A DNA stretch of 40,182 nucleotides, from contig JAGOHK010000036.1 of assembly GCA_017996175.1 (NCBI GenBank), positions 1-40,182 of the forward strand, written 5' to 3'. The notes beneath the pieces are model-generated. The model had not been told where the DNA came from. It saw only the letters and a program-made list of their open reading frames with translations, and made no database searches. Source of the DNA: Leptospiraceae bacterium. Lineage in GTDB: Bacteria; Spirochaetota; Leptospiria; Leptospirales; Leptospiraceae. Made by a program: the position numbers and the translations under genes. Position 1 is the stretch's first letter. Each line of letters begins with the position of its first letter. Positions 25,101 to 33,707 of this stretch are shown piece by piece.

Positions 25101-25667
25101 TTATATTCTTTCATAAATTAATTTAATTACTCCATCTTGGTATTGCGTTGTATCTTTAAGTTTCATTTCCAATTTCGGAAAACCATCGTAGAATATTTTT
25201 TCTCCTTTGCCGGCAACTGTTGGTTGAAGGCATAACCACAATTCGTCGTAAAGTTTGTTTTCAAAAAAGAATTGCCAGGTTTTGACTCCGCTTTCTACAG
25301 AAATATTTTTTCCATTTTGGTTTTTTAAATTTTGTATTTGTTCTATTAAAGATTTTGAATCAATAAAAAGAATTTGTTCGGAATTTCTCCAAGTTAAATC
25401 CATTTTCTTTCTCGAAATTACATATTTCTTTTTATCATTAATTAGTTTTGCAAAACTTTTTTCCGTTGGTGAATCAGAATTATCCTCTGCATTCTGCCAG
25501 TATTCTCCCATAGAAGGATAGGTATTTCCTCCAAAAAGAATTGTATCAATTTCTTCATACCTTTTTGCGGAATCTTCGATTAACTCATCACTGATTTTAA
25601 TCCAGTTCTCTATGTTAGTGACAATCCCGTCCAGAGACATATTAAAATATAAAATAACTTTTCTCAT
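25101..25667 (-). CDS. Dihydrofolate reductase-like (RibD C-terminal) protein
   Basis: A 188-residue protein of the RibD-C/YyaP group: Y-F-N-M-S-L-D-G-I-V-T-N near the start, I-L-F-G-G-N-T-Y-P-S-M-G-E-Y-W near 43-57, I-S-V-E-S-G-V-K-T-W-Q-F near 118-129 and Q-P-T-V-A-G-K-G-E-K-I-F-Y. Its start overlaps the upstream SRPBCC stop by 4 bases, so the two are translationally coupled. Less similar to the 19987 paralogue than a recent duplicate would be. Confidence 0.85.
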   Translation of the reverse strand: MRKVILYFNMSLDGIVTNIENWIKISDELIEDSAKRYEEIDTILFGGNTYPSMGEYWQNAEDNSDSPTEKSFAKLINDKKKYVISRKKMDLTWRNSEQILFIDSKSLIEQIQNLKNQNGKNISVESGVKTWQFFFENKLYDELWLCLQPTVAGKGEKIFYDGFPKLEMKLKDTTQYQDGVIKLIYERI

Positions 25668-26143
25668 TTTGAAATACCTAGTTGCGACAAAGTCATTTTA
25701 TTCAGTTCTTCTTCTAAACGATCAAAATTCTGTTCGTTTGCTTCGATTGCATATACTTTCGTCGCATCGCATTCTTCTTTCGTATCAAAGATCATTTTGA
25801 AAGTAAGTTTAGTCTTACCGTTGTTATCCTCAAATGTTACGTCTACTTTAAAAATATGTCCCGAGATATGTCTAAAGGTAAGCCTTTCAGGTTTTAGGAT
25901 TGTTTCAAAGATGCTATGATTCAAAAACTCGGAACCATCGGGGCTAATCATGGTAAACTTCCAATCCCCTTCCGGTTTTAAATCGAAAGTATGAAAGGTA
26001 TTTGTAAATCCTTTCGGTCCCCACCAATTTGTTAGATGCTTTGGGTCGGTCCAAGCTTTGAAAACCAGCTCGCGCGGCTTATCAATGATGCGGCTAGTTA
26101 CTATTTCCCGCTCAGAAATATTTGTATTTGTGAGTGTAGCCAT
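25664..26143 (-). CDS. SRPBCC/AHSA1-domain protein
   Basis: A 159-residue AHSA1 protein with the most canonical sequence of the set: R-I-I-D-K-P-R-E-L-V-F-K-A-W-T-D-P-K-H, N-W-W-G-P-K-G-F-T-N-T-F, and F-D-A-T-K in place of the usual end helix. It starts 2 bases after the ArsR stop. ArsR-AHSA1 gene pairs are widespread, and this pair is probably the ancestral core to which the other genes were added. CAGGAGAAT overlaps the ArsR 3' end as ribosome binding site. Confidence 0.88.
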   Translation of the reverse strand: MATLTNTNISEREIVTSRIIDKPRELVFKAWTDPKHLTNWWGPKGFTNTFHTFDLKPEGDWKFTMISPDGSEFLNHSIFETILKPERLTFRHISGHIFKVDVTFEDNNGKTKLTFKMIFDTKEECDATKVYAIEANEQNFDRLEEELNKMTLSQLGISK

Positions 26144-26145
26144 TT

Positions 26146-26508
26146 TTATTCTCCTGTTTCCTTTTTATCATTCGCTTGCAATTGCTTTAGGTATTCATCC
26201 AAACGGTCAAATCGCTCTTCCCAAAACTTGCGATACTGGTCTATCCAGTTGTTAGCTTCTTGCAAAGGTCCGGCTTTCAACTGGCAAGGTCTCCACTGTG
26301 CTTCCTTACCGCGAGTAATCAGACCTGCCTTTTCCAAGACCTTCAAATGTTTGGTGATGGCAGGCATACTCATAGCAAATGGCTCTGCCAATTCCGTAAC
26401 AGATGCTTCTCCCTTTGACAAGCGGGCTAGAATCGCCCTTCGGGTAGGATCTGCTAAAGCCCCAAAAGTCAGGCTGAGCTGGTCAGGATCTTCACTTTGT
26501 TTAACCAT
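26146..26508 (-). CDS. ArsR-family transcriptional repressor
   Basis: A 120-residue winged-helix protein: A-L-A-D-P-T-R-R-A-I-L-A-R-L near residue 17, recognition helix M-S-M-P-A-I-T-K-H-L-K-V-L-E-K-A-G-L-I and wing R-G-K-E-A-Q-W-R-P-C. This is the subgroup paired with AHSA1 genes, without the metal-binding Cys box (E-L-C-V-C-D) of true ArsR, so it likely answers to a small organic molecule or protein partner. First gene of the 15-gene cluster and the obvious candidate for its control. No clear Shine-Dalgarno precedes the ATG. Confidence 0.9.
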   Translation of the reverse strand: MVKQSEDPDQLSLTFGALADPTRRAILARLSKGEASVTELAEPFAMSMPAITKHLKVLEKAGLITRGKEAQWRPCQLKAGPLQEANNWIDQYRKFWEERFDRLDEYLKQLQANDKKETGE

Positions 26509-26510
26509 TT

Positions 26511-26522
26511 AGTTAATTAACC
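26511..26522. promoter_or_regulatory. Candidate ArsR operator
   Basis: GGTTAATTAACT (minus strand) contains the perfect palindrome GTTAATTAAC, placed between the predicted transcription start and the arsR ATG, where a bound repressor would block transcription. A related AGTTAATTTTTTAGTTC stretch lies at 26566-26582, upstream of the -35 element. Function inferred from position only. Confidence 0.45.
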
Positions 26523-26529
26523 TTTTGGT

Positions 26530-26558
26530 AAAATAAAAGAATTTAGTATTTTTGTCAA
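26530..26558 (-). promoter_or_regulatory. Promoter of the SRPBCC cluster
   Basis: On the minus strand a consensus TTGACA (26558-26553), a 17-base spacer and TATTTT (26535-26530). The expected start leaves a leader of about 15 bases to the arsR ATG. No equally good promoter was noticed inside the cluster. Confidence 0.7.
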
Positions 26559-26716
26559 TAGAAAAAGTTAATTTTTTAGTTCAATTGGAGGGTTGAGAAA
26601 TTTGAAAAGAATTTAGATAGCGTAAAAACACAAATTTCGAGCACAGAAGCACGGGAGTTCATTAAACTCAGCACCTCCAGTAAATACTTTTACCCTACCC
26701 AAACATGCTTACATTT

Positions 26717-27067
26717 TCAAAGAAGGTCTGATTTGTCCTGTATCACGGCAAACATTTTATTAAAGCCGCCCACAGAAAAAAGATGTTTTACTCCAGACTT
26801 GGGGCTAAGTATATTTAGCCGCTTTGATTTTTTTGATAGAAGTATTCCCTGGTTAGCAAGTCCACCTAGTCCTGAGGAATCTATATGATTGATTTTCGAC
26901 AAATCAATAATCCAATCTTCGATTCCTTCTGCATTCCCCTTTTGAAATACTTCTTGAATTTCTTTTACATTATAAAGATCTATTTGTTCCATATTCGAAA
27001 GAGTAATAAGTCTATAATTGTGGAATTGAGAAACCGTTACTCTATTTTCTTCCATTTCGTTTGTCAT
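26717..27067 (-). CDS. STAS-domain anti-sigma factor antagonist-like protein
   Basis: A 116-residue single STAS domain. AGAGGA before the ATG at 27067 rules out a longer start. I-D-L-S-K-I-N-H-I-D-S-S-G-L-G-G (about 54-69) holds the phosphorylatable Ser64 expected in SpoIIAA/RsbV-like proteins. It would bind, when unphosphorylated, an anti-sigma kinase or a signalling partner. It follows the giant adenylate cyclase by 34 bases, so the two are probably one signalling operon; no RsbW-type kinase is present in the window. Confidence 0.85.
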   Translation of the reverse strand: MTNEMEENRVTVSQFHNYRLITLSNMEQIDLYNVKEIQEVFQKGNAEGIEDWIIDLSKINHIDSSGLGGLANQGILLSKKSKRLNILSPKSGVKHLFSVGGFNKMFAVIQDKSDLL

Positions 27068-27101
27068 TCTAAATCCTCTATATTTTATAAATAATATTTT
27101 G

Positions 27102-30100
27102 CTAAATTTCTGTAAATTTATTCCAAAATATTGCATTCGGTACAAGACCGTTCTCATCCTTCGCATATTCCTTTTTGATTCGATTCAAGTAAAACATTTT
27201 AATTTTTCCTTTATTCTTAGCATCAATTTCTCCTCGATATTCGCAGTCAAAGTAATCCTTTACAAACTCGTACGTTACGTAGGAAATATTAATTTTTCCA
27301 GGTGTTCCACTCGATTCCATACGGCTTGCAGTATTTACGGTATCACCCCAGACATCATAAGCAAATTTCTTTTCTCCAACAACACCAGCCATTAAAGGAC
27401 CGGAGTGGATACCCAGACGTAACTCCCAGTAAGGAATTTCCATCATTTGTTTCAATTCTTTCATTTGATTCATAAAAGATTGAATTTCTAAGGCAGCAAG
27501 ACAAGCATCAATCGGATGAGTTTTGTTTACTCTTGGTAAACCTCCAGCACACATGTAAGCATCTCCAATTGTTTTTAATTTTTCCAAATTATTTCTTTCG
27601 ATAATATTATCAAACTGAGAAAAACATCCGTCCAGTTCTTTAATTAACTCTTGCGGAGTTAAACCTTCGGCTATTTGGGTGAAACCTTTGAAATCTGTGA
27701 ACATGATTGTGGCATTTTCAAAAAAGACTGGCTGAACATATCCTTTTTCTTTCAATTCGTTTGCTACCTGTGACGGGAGGATATTCAAAAGTAACTTTTC
27801 CGATTTCGCACGTTCTACTTCTGCTTCTTGTTGAGCCGTAATCGCAATTTTTTTTTCAATATCTGCTTGTTCTTTTGCTTCCTGTGTTTTTTCAGAAAGA
27901 TAAGAGTTATAAACCGCACCGGCAATTTGATCTGCAAATAATTGTAGTTTTGCGCGATCTGACTTATCCAGTCGAACTACTTTTTTAGTTGAAGTTAAAT
28001 TCAATATCCCAATAGTTTTGTCTTGAATAATTAAAGGGACTTGCAAAATGAACTTGCCATTGCTCATTGTCACTATTTCCCTATCTAAATTTGTTAACTT
28101 TTTAGGTATCCTAGTTAGATAAAGCATTTTCATTCGATTATACGTAGCGTATAACGTTCCACTTTCTTTTTCTAGCGGGATCTTTAATTTTTTTAAATAG
28201 GAAATATTTTCTAATGGGACGTTCCCCACGAAAGAGTGCGTAAAGAGAGAATTGGCGTCCTCCTCGACAAGCAACAGCGAAGTAGTATCAAATTCAAATT
28301 CATCTTCCAGATATAAAATCATAGATTGAACAATATATAGTAAGTTTTCGCTCGCGTTTACCATTTTCATTGCGTCTGCAATCTTGTGAATTTCCATTCT
28401 TGACTTCTCTGCTTCTTTTTGGGCAATGATAGCAATTCCCTTTTCTATTTCTGATTTTTCTTTCTCCTCTTGCACTTGCTTATAAAGTAGTGATCCCTGA
28501 ATCACTCCAGCCAACTGTTCGGCTAATAAAGATAATTCGACAATGTCTTCCTCACTTAATTGAATTGCCTCAATACTAAAAAAATCAAGTGTCCCTATAG
28601 GACTTTTTTTTAAGAAAATAGGAATTGTAATAAGTGATTTATGTTTTAGAATTGTGAGGATTGCTTTCCCACCTTCTGTTCTAATTTCTTTTTCTACATC
28701 TGGAATAAAAAATGGTTTTCTCTCTTCTAAGGCACGCGAGTGAATGCTATCTTTATTTTTAGAATTAATAGGAAAAGATGCTTGGCTTAAAAACTTGGAT
28801 TCACTCTCAGAAACATAATCAGGAAGAACTGCATTAGAGAAAACCAATTTCTGTTCCATTGAATTGGTCACAAATAAACTATAATATGGAAGATGATAAT
28901 TCTCCTGTACGTAAAAGAGGATTATTTTCATTATCTCCTCTAAGTCAGATGTTTCATTTACTTTTTTAAGTAACTGAATTGTTTCCTCTGTTTTTTGTTT
29001 GGCTCTTTCTGTTTCTTGTTTAGCTTTTTTTACTTGTTGCAGAAAATGATTAGTATCCACAACTCCGGCAATTTGAGAGCATAAATTCGTGATGTTGTTA
29101 ATCTCTTTTCGCGAGAGTTTCATTTTCTTTTCTAAATTCGAAAATCCTAAAATTCCAACACATTCATCTTTTCTGACCAAGGGAATATAAAAAAAAGATT
29201 TTATATTCAACATATAAACAAACTCTTTGTCAATTTCGAATTCGAATTTTGGTATTTTACTTAAATACAATGGTTTTTTTCTTTGGTAGATTTTATAAAC
29301 AAACCCCCCGTCATTCTCACGCAATGGAATTTTCCGATTCATCAAGTAATTGTATTTTTCATCCGAGAGGCGATTATAGCTATATGCTTTATAGACATTC
29401 ACGAATTCTTTCTTTTCATCAGGAAGAAATAACCAAGTACTAATAATTCCAAATCTATAATTAAAGTATTTAGAGATTTCCATGAATATATCATTTAAGT
29501 TAGAAAGGGAATTTACAAGGTGAGCAAATGCATTTAAGTTTTCGATTTCCTTTTTAGCTTCGATAAGCTCCTGAAAGGTTTTTCTTTTTTCATCGGATTC
29601 AAAGTATCCCGCAACGATTCCGGCAAGAGCTGAAACGAAATTTTCCTCCTCCCAAGTCCAATCTTTCTTTTTTTCGATTTGTTCACAGCAGATAATGCCT
29701 ATTAGACTACCGCCAGACCGAATAGGAGCGCCTAATAGTGAATAAATTCCATTTGGTTTAGAATATACTTCATTGAAAGCTGCCATTGCAGGATGATTAT
29801 AAATGTCAGGAGCAGTGATAACTAGACCCTTTTTTACACATTGAAAGTATTCCGAAAAATCTTTCTCTCTTAAAACAACTCCTTGGCTATGTAGATTTTC
29901 ATTCCTTTGAAATAATTCCACACATTTGATTTCACTCCCCGAACCATTAAACAACCATATACTGCATCTTCCTATATTTAAAACTTGCGTACAGATTTCT
30001 GTGAGTTCTTGGAGGGCAGGATTTAAACCGGATTGAATCATATTGCTTTTGCTCAAATCAAGTAAACATTGGTTGAACTTTTGTTGTTCTTTAACACCTC

Positions 30101-31655
30101 CTGAAATTTTAGTCTCAATTTCCTCCATGATGAGCGAAAGTTCTAGAGTCGTTTCTTCCAAACTGTTAGATTTTTTTTCCAAGTCCTCGCCTAATTTCTC
30201 TGCTTGCAAAAAACCGCTAGCGAACCGCCGAGAGAGAACCGCGGATTGAAAAAAAATGAACACAAATAGTCCGTAGGTTGCAATAAATGGTGTTGTTAAA
30301 ATTCCCATTGCTTTTAGAATATCATTGGTAATGAAGAGGGCAAACAGTGAATAACCCGTTAAGAATAATTTTGCCCCTATGCGCTTTCGAAAAGTCGCAA
30401 TTATCAATATATAGAATATGTAAAAAACCGCAATAAGGCTTGTAATTTGACCGATTAATCGAGGTGTTTCATAAATGGACATCGAAAAGAAAATTGGCAA
30501 AATAGAAAGCGAAGTAAAAACAACTGAAAATCCAAGAAGCCATTTTTTAGAAAACTCATTCGGAAAAAGAGAACGAACGAATTGTGTTAGTAGATATGCA
30601 CCAAAATAAAAACTAAAATATTCTATTTTATGTACTACAGTAAATGGAGTCATTGGAAATGCATTTAGAATCATTCTCTCATTAATGCTGATTGTTCGCA
30701 ATGCGAATAAAATGCATAATACCCCAAAGAAAAGCGGGGCAGAATCCTTCTTTCGGCTGAAGTATAGAATTAAGTGGTAAAAGCCCAAAACAAAAAGAGA
30801 ACTGAATAAAATTATATCTAGCACAAACTTTTGTTTTGCCGCTTTATCTATTTCATTTGTAGCGCCTAATTTGATGTTATCCCATATTCCAGAACGAAAG
30901 TGGTGAAAATTAGATACATGAACCAAAATATCAATTTCGTTTTTATCCACAGAAAGTAGAGAAAGTTTTTTTTCGCCTTCCTTGGGAGTATTTATATACT
31001 CGTCAATCGAGAATATTTGAGACTGCATGAACGGTTCAGATTCTTCTTTTGATTTCCCCACAATTCCTTTTTGGGATACAAGTGTACCGTTAATATACAT
31101 CGCATAGGCTGATCCTACATTGGTCATGGAGATTGATACAGAGCGCCTATCGTTTTTATTACTTTTTAGTTCTGGTTCGTTACTTGAGCCTACCGGCAGG
31201 GAACTTCGATCGGGCAATAACACACGCAGACGATAGGTGGCATATCCATCCACCGGATAATCGTGCTTTTGCCATTGAGATGGAACTTGGATGTATTTGG
31301 GTTCCCTTCGACGAAACTCAATGCTGCTTCTTTGGGGCGCAGCAGAATGCTCAGGGAACGAATCAAGTCGTTTGGCGAGCATTGAGTTACCCGAATCATC
31401 CGGACATTGAGCGGAGTCGAAATGACGCTTACTACAATTTGGATCTAAAAATTCTCCCCAATAAAATTCCCATTCTCCATCAAGATTGAATACTTCGTCC
31501 TTTTCGAAACATTCAGTTGAATTGTGGCAATCGATTCTGAGTGACCGCAAGTCTAACACACCTTTTTCAACTTTTGGACTATGTATTATTGGCTCCTTAC
31601 AAGCAAACATAAGAAGGATTAACGATAAAAATGTAGTCTGAATTAGAGATTTCAT
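27102..31655 (-). CDS. Giant DISM-4xGAF adenylate cyclase
   Basis: A 1517-residue receptor cyclase. A TTG five codons earlier is possible, but the ATG at 31655 starts a good signal peptide ending L-M-F-A-C (Cys19, likely lipobox). Order: periplasmic DISM beta-sandwich (about 30-265), seven membrane helices (275-480), coiled coil, four GAF domains (about 540-685, 710-870, 895-1055, 1090-1252) joined by K-A-K-Q-E-T-E-type helices, and a class III cyclase (1313-1493). Metal Asp1321 and Asp1365, ATP-selecting Lys1361 and Asp1434, Asn1441 and Arg1445 are present, so it should make cAMP. Residues 76-118 are an inserted repeat. GAF ligands unknown; the first keeps no obvious cNMP-binding N-K-x-F-D-E motif. 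Confidence 0.88.
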   Translation of the reverse strand: MKSLIQTTFLSLILLMFACKEPIIHSPKVEKGVLDLRSLRIDCHNSTECFEKDEVFNLDGEWEFYWGEFLDPNCSKRHFDSAQCPDDSGNSMLAKRLDSFPEHSAAPQRSSIEFRRREPKYIQVPSQWQKHDYPVDGYATYRLRVLLPDRSSLPVGSSNEPELKSNKNDRRSVSISMTNVGSAYAMYINGTLVSQKGIVGKSKEESEPFMQSQIFSIDEYINTPKEGEKKLSLLSVDKNEIDILVHVSNFHHFRSGIWDNIKLGATNEIDKAAKQKFVLDIILFSSLFVLGFYHLILYFSRKKDSAPLFFGVLCILFALRTISINERMILNAFPMTPFTVVHKIEYFSFYFGAYLLTQFVRSLFPNEFSKKWLLGFSVVFTSLSILPIFFSMSIYETPRLIGQITSLIAVFYIFYILIIATFRKRIGAKLFLTGYSLFALFITNDILKAMGILTTPFIATYGLFVFIFFQSAVLSRRFASGFLQAEKLGEDLEKKSNSLEETTLELSLIMEEIETKISGGVKEQQKFNQCLLDLSKSNMIQSGLNPALQELTEICTQVLNIGRCSIWLFNGSGSEIKCVELFQRNENLHSQGVVLREKDFSEYFQCVKKGLVITAPDIYNHPAMAAFNEVYSKPNGIYSLLGAPIRSGGSLIGIICCEQIEKKKDWTWEEENFVSALAGIVAGYFESDEKRKTFQELIEAKKEIENLNAFAHLVNSLSNLNDIFMEISKYFNYRFGIISTWLFLPDEKKEFVNVYKAYSYNRLSDEKYNYLMNRKIPLRENDGGFVYKIYQRKKPLYLSKIPKFEFEIDKEFVYMLNIKSFFYIPLVRKDECVGILGFSNLEKKMKLSRKEINNITNLCSQIAGVVDTNHFLQQVKKAKQETERAKQKTEETIQLLKKVNETSDLEEIMKIILFYVQENYHLPYYSLFVTNSMEQKLVFSNAVLPDYVSESESKFLSQASFPINSKNKDSIHSRALEERKPFFIPDVEKEIRTEGGKAILTILKHKSLITIPIFLKKSPIGTLDFFSIEAIQLSEEDIVELSLLAEQLAGVIQGSLLYKQVQEEKEKSEIEKGIAIIAQKEAEKSRMEIHKIADAMKMVNASENLLYIVQSMILYLEDEFEFDTTSLLLVEEDANSLFTHSFVGNVPLENISYLKKLKIPLEKESGTLYATYNRMKMLYLTRIPKKLTNLDREIVTMSNGKFILQVPLIIQDKTIGILNLTSTKKVVRLDKSDRAKLQLFADQIAGAVYNSYLSEKTQEAKEQADIEKKIAITAQQEAEVERAKSEKLLLNILPSQVANELKEKGYVQPVFFENATIMFTDFKGFTQIAEGLTPQELIKELDGCFSQFDNIIERNNLEKLKTIGDAYMCAGGLPRVNKTHPIDACLAALEIQSFMNQMKELKQMMEIPYWELRLGIHSGPLMAGVVGEKKFAYDVWGDTVNTASRMESSGTPGKINISYVTYEFVKDYFDCEYRGEIDAKNKGKIKMFYLNRIKKEYAKDENGLVPNAIFWNKFTEI
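31302..31430. repeat. Palindromic repeat inserted in frame in the cyclase gene
   Basis: The stretch contains pairs such as GTTCCCTTCGAC (31311-31322 region) with a GTTCCCTGAGC copy on the other strand, and CTCAATG with CATTGAG copies, the hallmarks of the dispersed CCCTGAGC/GTCGAAGGG palindromes found in many genomes. It adds about 43 residues (H-F-D-S-A-Q-C-P-D-D ... S-S-I-E-F-R-R-R-E-P) between the Y-W-G-E-F-L and I-Q-V-P-S-Q-W parts of the DISM domain; the other DISM cyclase in this window lacks them. The frame stays open. Confidence 0.7.
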
Positions 31656-31763
31656 TAGAAGGATTGTCAAGTCTTACTATGCTAGGTTTTTTTAGCAAGG
31701 AATTTTGGCTTAATTAGCTAGAAAAAGTTGCATTTTACAATGCAAGTATATTGAAAAGTACCT

Positions 31764-32597
31764 TTAATCCGTCTTTGATTTCTCTACAATTTCATGAATT
31801 ACAATATCCAAATTTTTAGTGCAATGCATTATCTTATCTAGAATTTCTACATTGATCGGATCGGAAATTTCTTTGCGATTTAAAAGCGGAATCAATCCAA
31901 GTATATTTGCAACAGGCGCTCTAAGTTTGTGAGAATGTGCCCAAGCAATTTCTCGCAAGTTGCGGTTTTGGTTTTCGACATGTTCTTTGTATTCCGTTAT
32001 CGTTTGACCTAATTCAATATTTAGTTTATCAGCAATAATTTTATCTTGAACGTTAATTGCGCTGACTAGGCAAGCGGAATATTGATAGTATTCGATTGGA
32101 TTGCTATGAATATCAACAAGGAATAATTCACCTGATTTATTTCGATGTCTCCATATCCCTCTATTGGAATTGGTCTTGCCTGTTAAAATGGATTTTTGAA
32201 AGTTTTCCCAGTCCTCTTCTGGATAAATGTTTTGAATTGTCATATTCAAAAATTGGCTTTCTGAGTAATCATAAGATGCGATAGCCGCTTCATTGACTGC
32301 TAAAAATTGCAAGGTTTTTGTATCATAAATCCAGATAGGAATGGGGCTTTCATTGAATAACTTTTTATATTGTATCTCTGTTTTTTTTTGTTTCTCAATA
32401 GCTTTTGCAAGTGTGAAATAAAGAAGCAGGGTAGAAAAAAAAACAAACAGCAAACCTTTAGAAATTTCAAAAAGAGAAATTGAATACTGTGATGTTAATG
32501 TATGAATTGCAAAATAATCCAAAGAGAGGCTTCCTGTAATAATCCACAGGATTCCAAAAAATAAATAGAGAGCGGATACTTTTTTTGCCATTTTCAT
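31764..32597 (-). CDS. PAS protein with histidine-kinase DHp-like end but no ATPase domain
   Basis: A 277-residue membrane protein: two helices (about 8-30 and 45-65), one PAS domain (about 76-190, with S-P-I-P-I-W-I-Y-D and W-R-H-R-N-K-S-G-E), then a dimerisation/phosphotransfer-like helix pair with A-H-S-H-K-L-R-A-P-V-A-N-I-L-G-L, where His223 would be the phospho-acceptor. The frame ends at T-D after I-H-E-I-V-E-K-S; no N-, G1- or G2-box follows in the 94 bases to the next gene. Similar DHp-ended PAS proteins occur in Bacteroidetes, so this may be a genuine class, not a truncation. It needs a phosphate donor from elsewhere. Confidence 0.75.
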   Translation of the reverse strand: MKMAKKVSALYLFFGILWIITGSLSLDYFAIHTLTSQYSISLFEISKGLLFVFFSTLLLYFTLAKAIEKQKKTEIQYKKLFNESPIPIWIYDTKTLQFLAVNEAAIASYDYSESQFLNMTIQNIYPEEDWENFQKSILTGKTNSNRGIWRHRNKSGELFLVDIHSNPIEYYQYSACLVSAINVQDKIIADKLNIELGQTITEYKEHVENQNRNLREIAWAHSHKLRAPVANILGLIPLLNRKEISDPINVEILDKIMHCTKNLDIVIHEIVEKSKTD

Positions 32598-32663
32598 ATA
32601 TATATCAAAAAAGAGAGACTACTGTGAAGCTATTGCAATATAATTTTATTGCAAGTAAAATAT

Positions 32664-33707
32664 TTAGTGCTTTAATAGGACAGCCCTCTCTTCTATAGTT
32701 AGAGCCTTTATTTTTTCCATTTCTTCGTGAAATTTCATAAAATCACCATCGACTTTAGTAAATGCATCATGAAAAAATTTTGATCCAGAATGATAACGTA
32801 AAATTCCAATGAAGTTTTCATTGTTTAAAGGAATTGTTTTGAATTTTTCTGGATCGAACTTTGTGAACTTATCTGTATTTTTTAGAATAGTTAATCTGTA
32901 ATCTTCGATTATTATTTTTTTCTGAGTTAATTTTTCTGAATCAGATAAATCGCTACGTTCGTACATTTCTTTTAATTTCAAAGCAGTTTGTTTTACCTGT
33001 GAAATTATAAACTCAGATTGTGATCTAGTTTTCTTTCTTTTTGCTAAAATCTCCTCCGCCTTATCAGAATTAAACGCTCTGTAAAATTTCTCTGTTCCAA
33101 TTTCTTCTACAAAACTTGCGTATGATTCATTAAAATTTGAATCACCGGGAAAGTACACCGTCGCATGAGACATTTCATGTATAACAAGTGAAACCAATTC
33201 ATCTTCTGTCATTCTAAGTTGAGGAGATAATACTGGATCAGAAAACCAACCAAGTGTAGAGTAACCGGCTGTTATCCGCACTCGTGTATCTAATCCCTTC
33301 TCAATTAGACTTTTTTCTTCTTCTTTTGCTTTGGCTAATTCAAAGTAACCCTTATATGGAACTGTTCCGGCAAATGGAAACCACCATGTATAAGATTCGA
33401 ATTTAAGCGGATAAGATGCACTTACGTTCCAACCTACTTCTTCTCGATCCAGTTTTGTAAAATATTCAAAGCCACCTTTGGGGTTAAGGTGAATTTCCTT
33501 TATAGCAAAATTTCTTACTGCTTGGATGAGTTTAAGTTTAATTTTAGTTTTTTCATCACTATTATTATCTTGTACTATTGTAGAAATTTTTTCTCGATTT
33601 AAAATTATTTTTGACTGCTCTGCGCTGACATGGTAAAGATACGGAATACAATTTTGAAAGAGTAAGGTAGAAAGTAGTGTAAAGTTTTTTACTGAAATGG
33701 ATTTCAT
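32664..33707 (-). CDS. Putative zinc aminopeptidase lipoprotein (PF10023-like)
   Basis: A 347-residue protein with a signal ending L-L-F-Q-N-C (Cys20, possible lipobox). Features of the putative aminopeptidase family PF10023: Y-K-G-Y-F (118-122), A-G-Y-S-T-L-G-W-F-S-D-P (147-158), the zinc motif V-I-H-E-M-S-H (His177, Glu178, His181) and F-N-E-S-Y-A-S-F-V with Glu194 as likely third ligand. Expected to sit in the periplasm or outer membrane. The substrate is unknown. Single gene. Confidence 0.85.
   Translation of the reverse strand: MKSISVKNFTLLSTLLFQNCIPYLYHVSAEQSKIILNREKISTIVQDNNSDEKTKIKLKLIQAVRNFAIKEIHLNPKGGFEYFTKLDREEVGWNVSASYPLKFESYTWWFPFAGTVPYKGYFELAKAKEEEKSLIEKGLDTRVRITAGYSTLGWFSDPVLSPQLRMTEDELVSLVIHEMSHATVYFPGDSNFNESYASFVEEIGTEKFYRAFNSDKAEEILAKRKKTRSQSEFIISQVKQTALKLKEMYERSDLSDSEKLTQKKIIIEDYRLTILKNTDKFTKFDPEKFKTIPLNNENFIGILRYHSGSKFFHDAFTKVDGDFMKFHEEMEKIKALTIEERAVLLKH

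Noticed and set aside
31133..31489. 118-codon plus-strand frame opposite the giant cyclase
   Set aside because: It is opened by the palindromic repeat insertion and has no recognisable domain or ribosome binding site.
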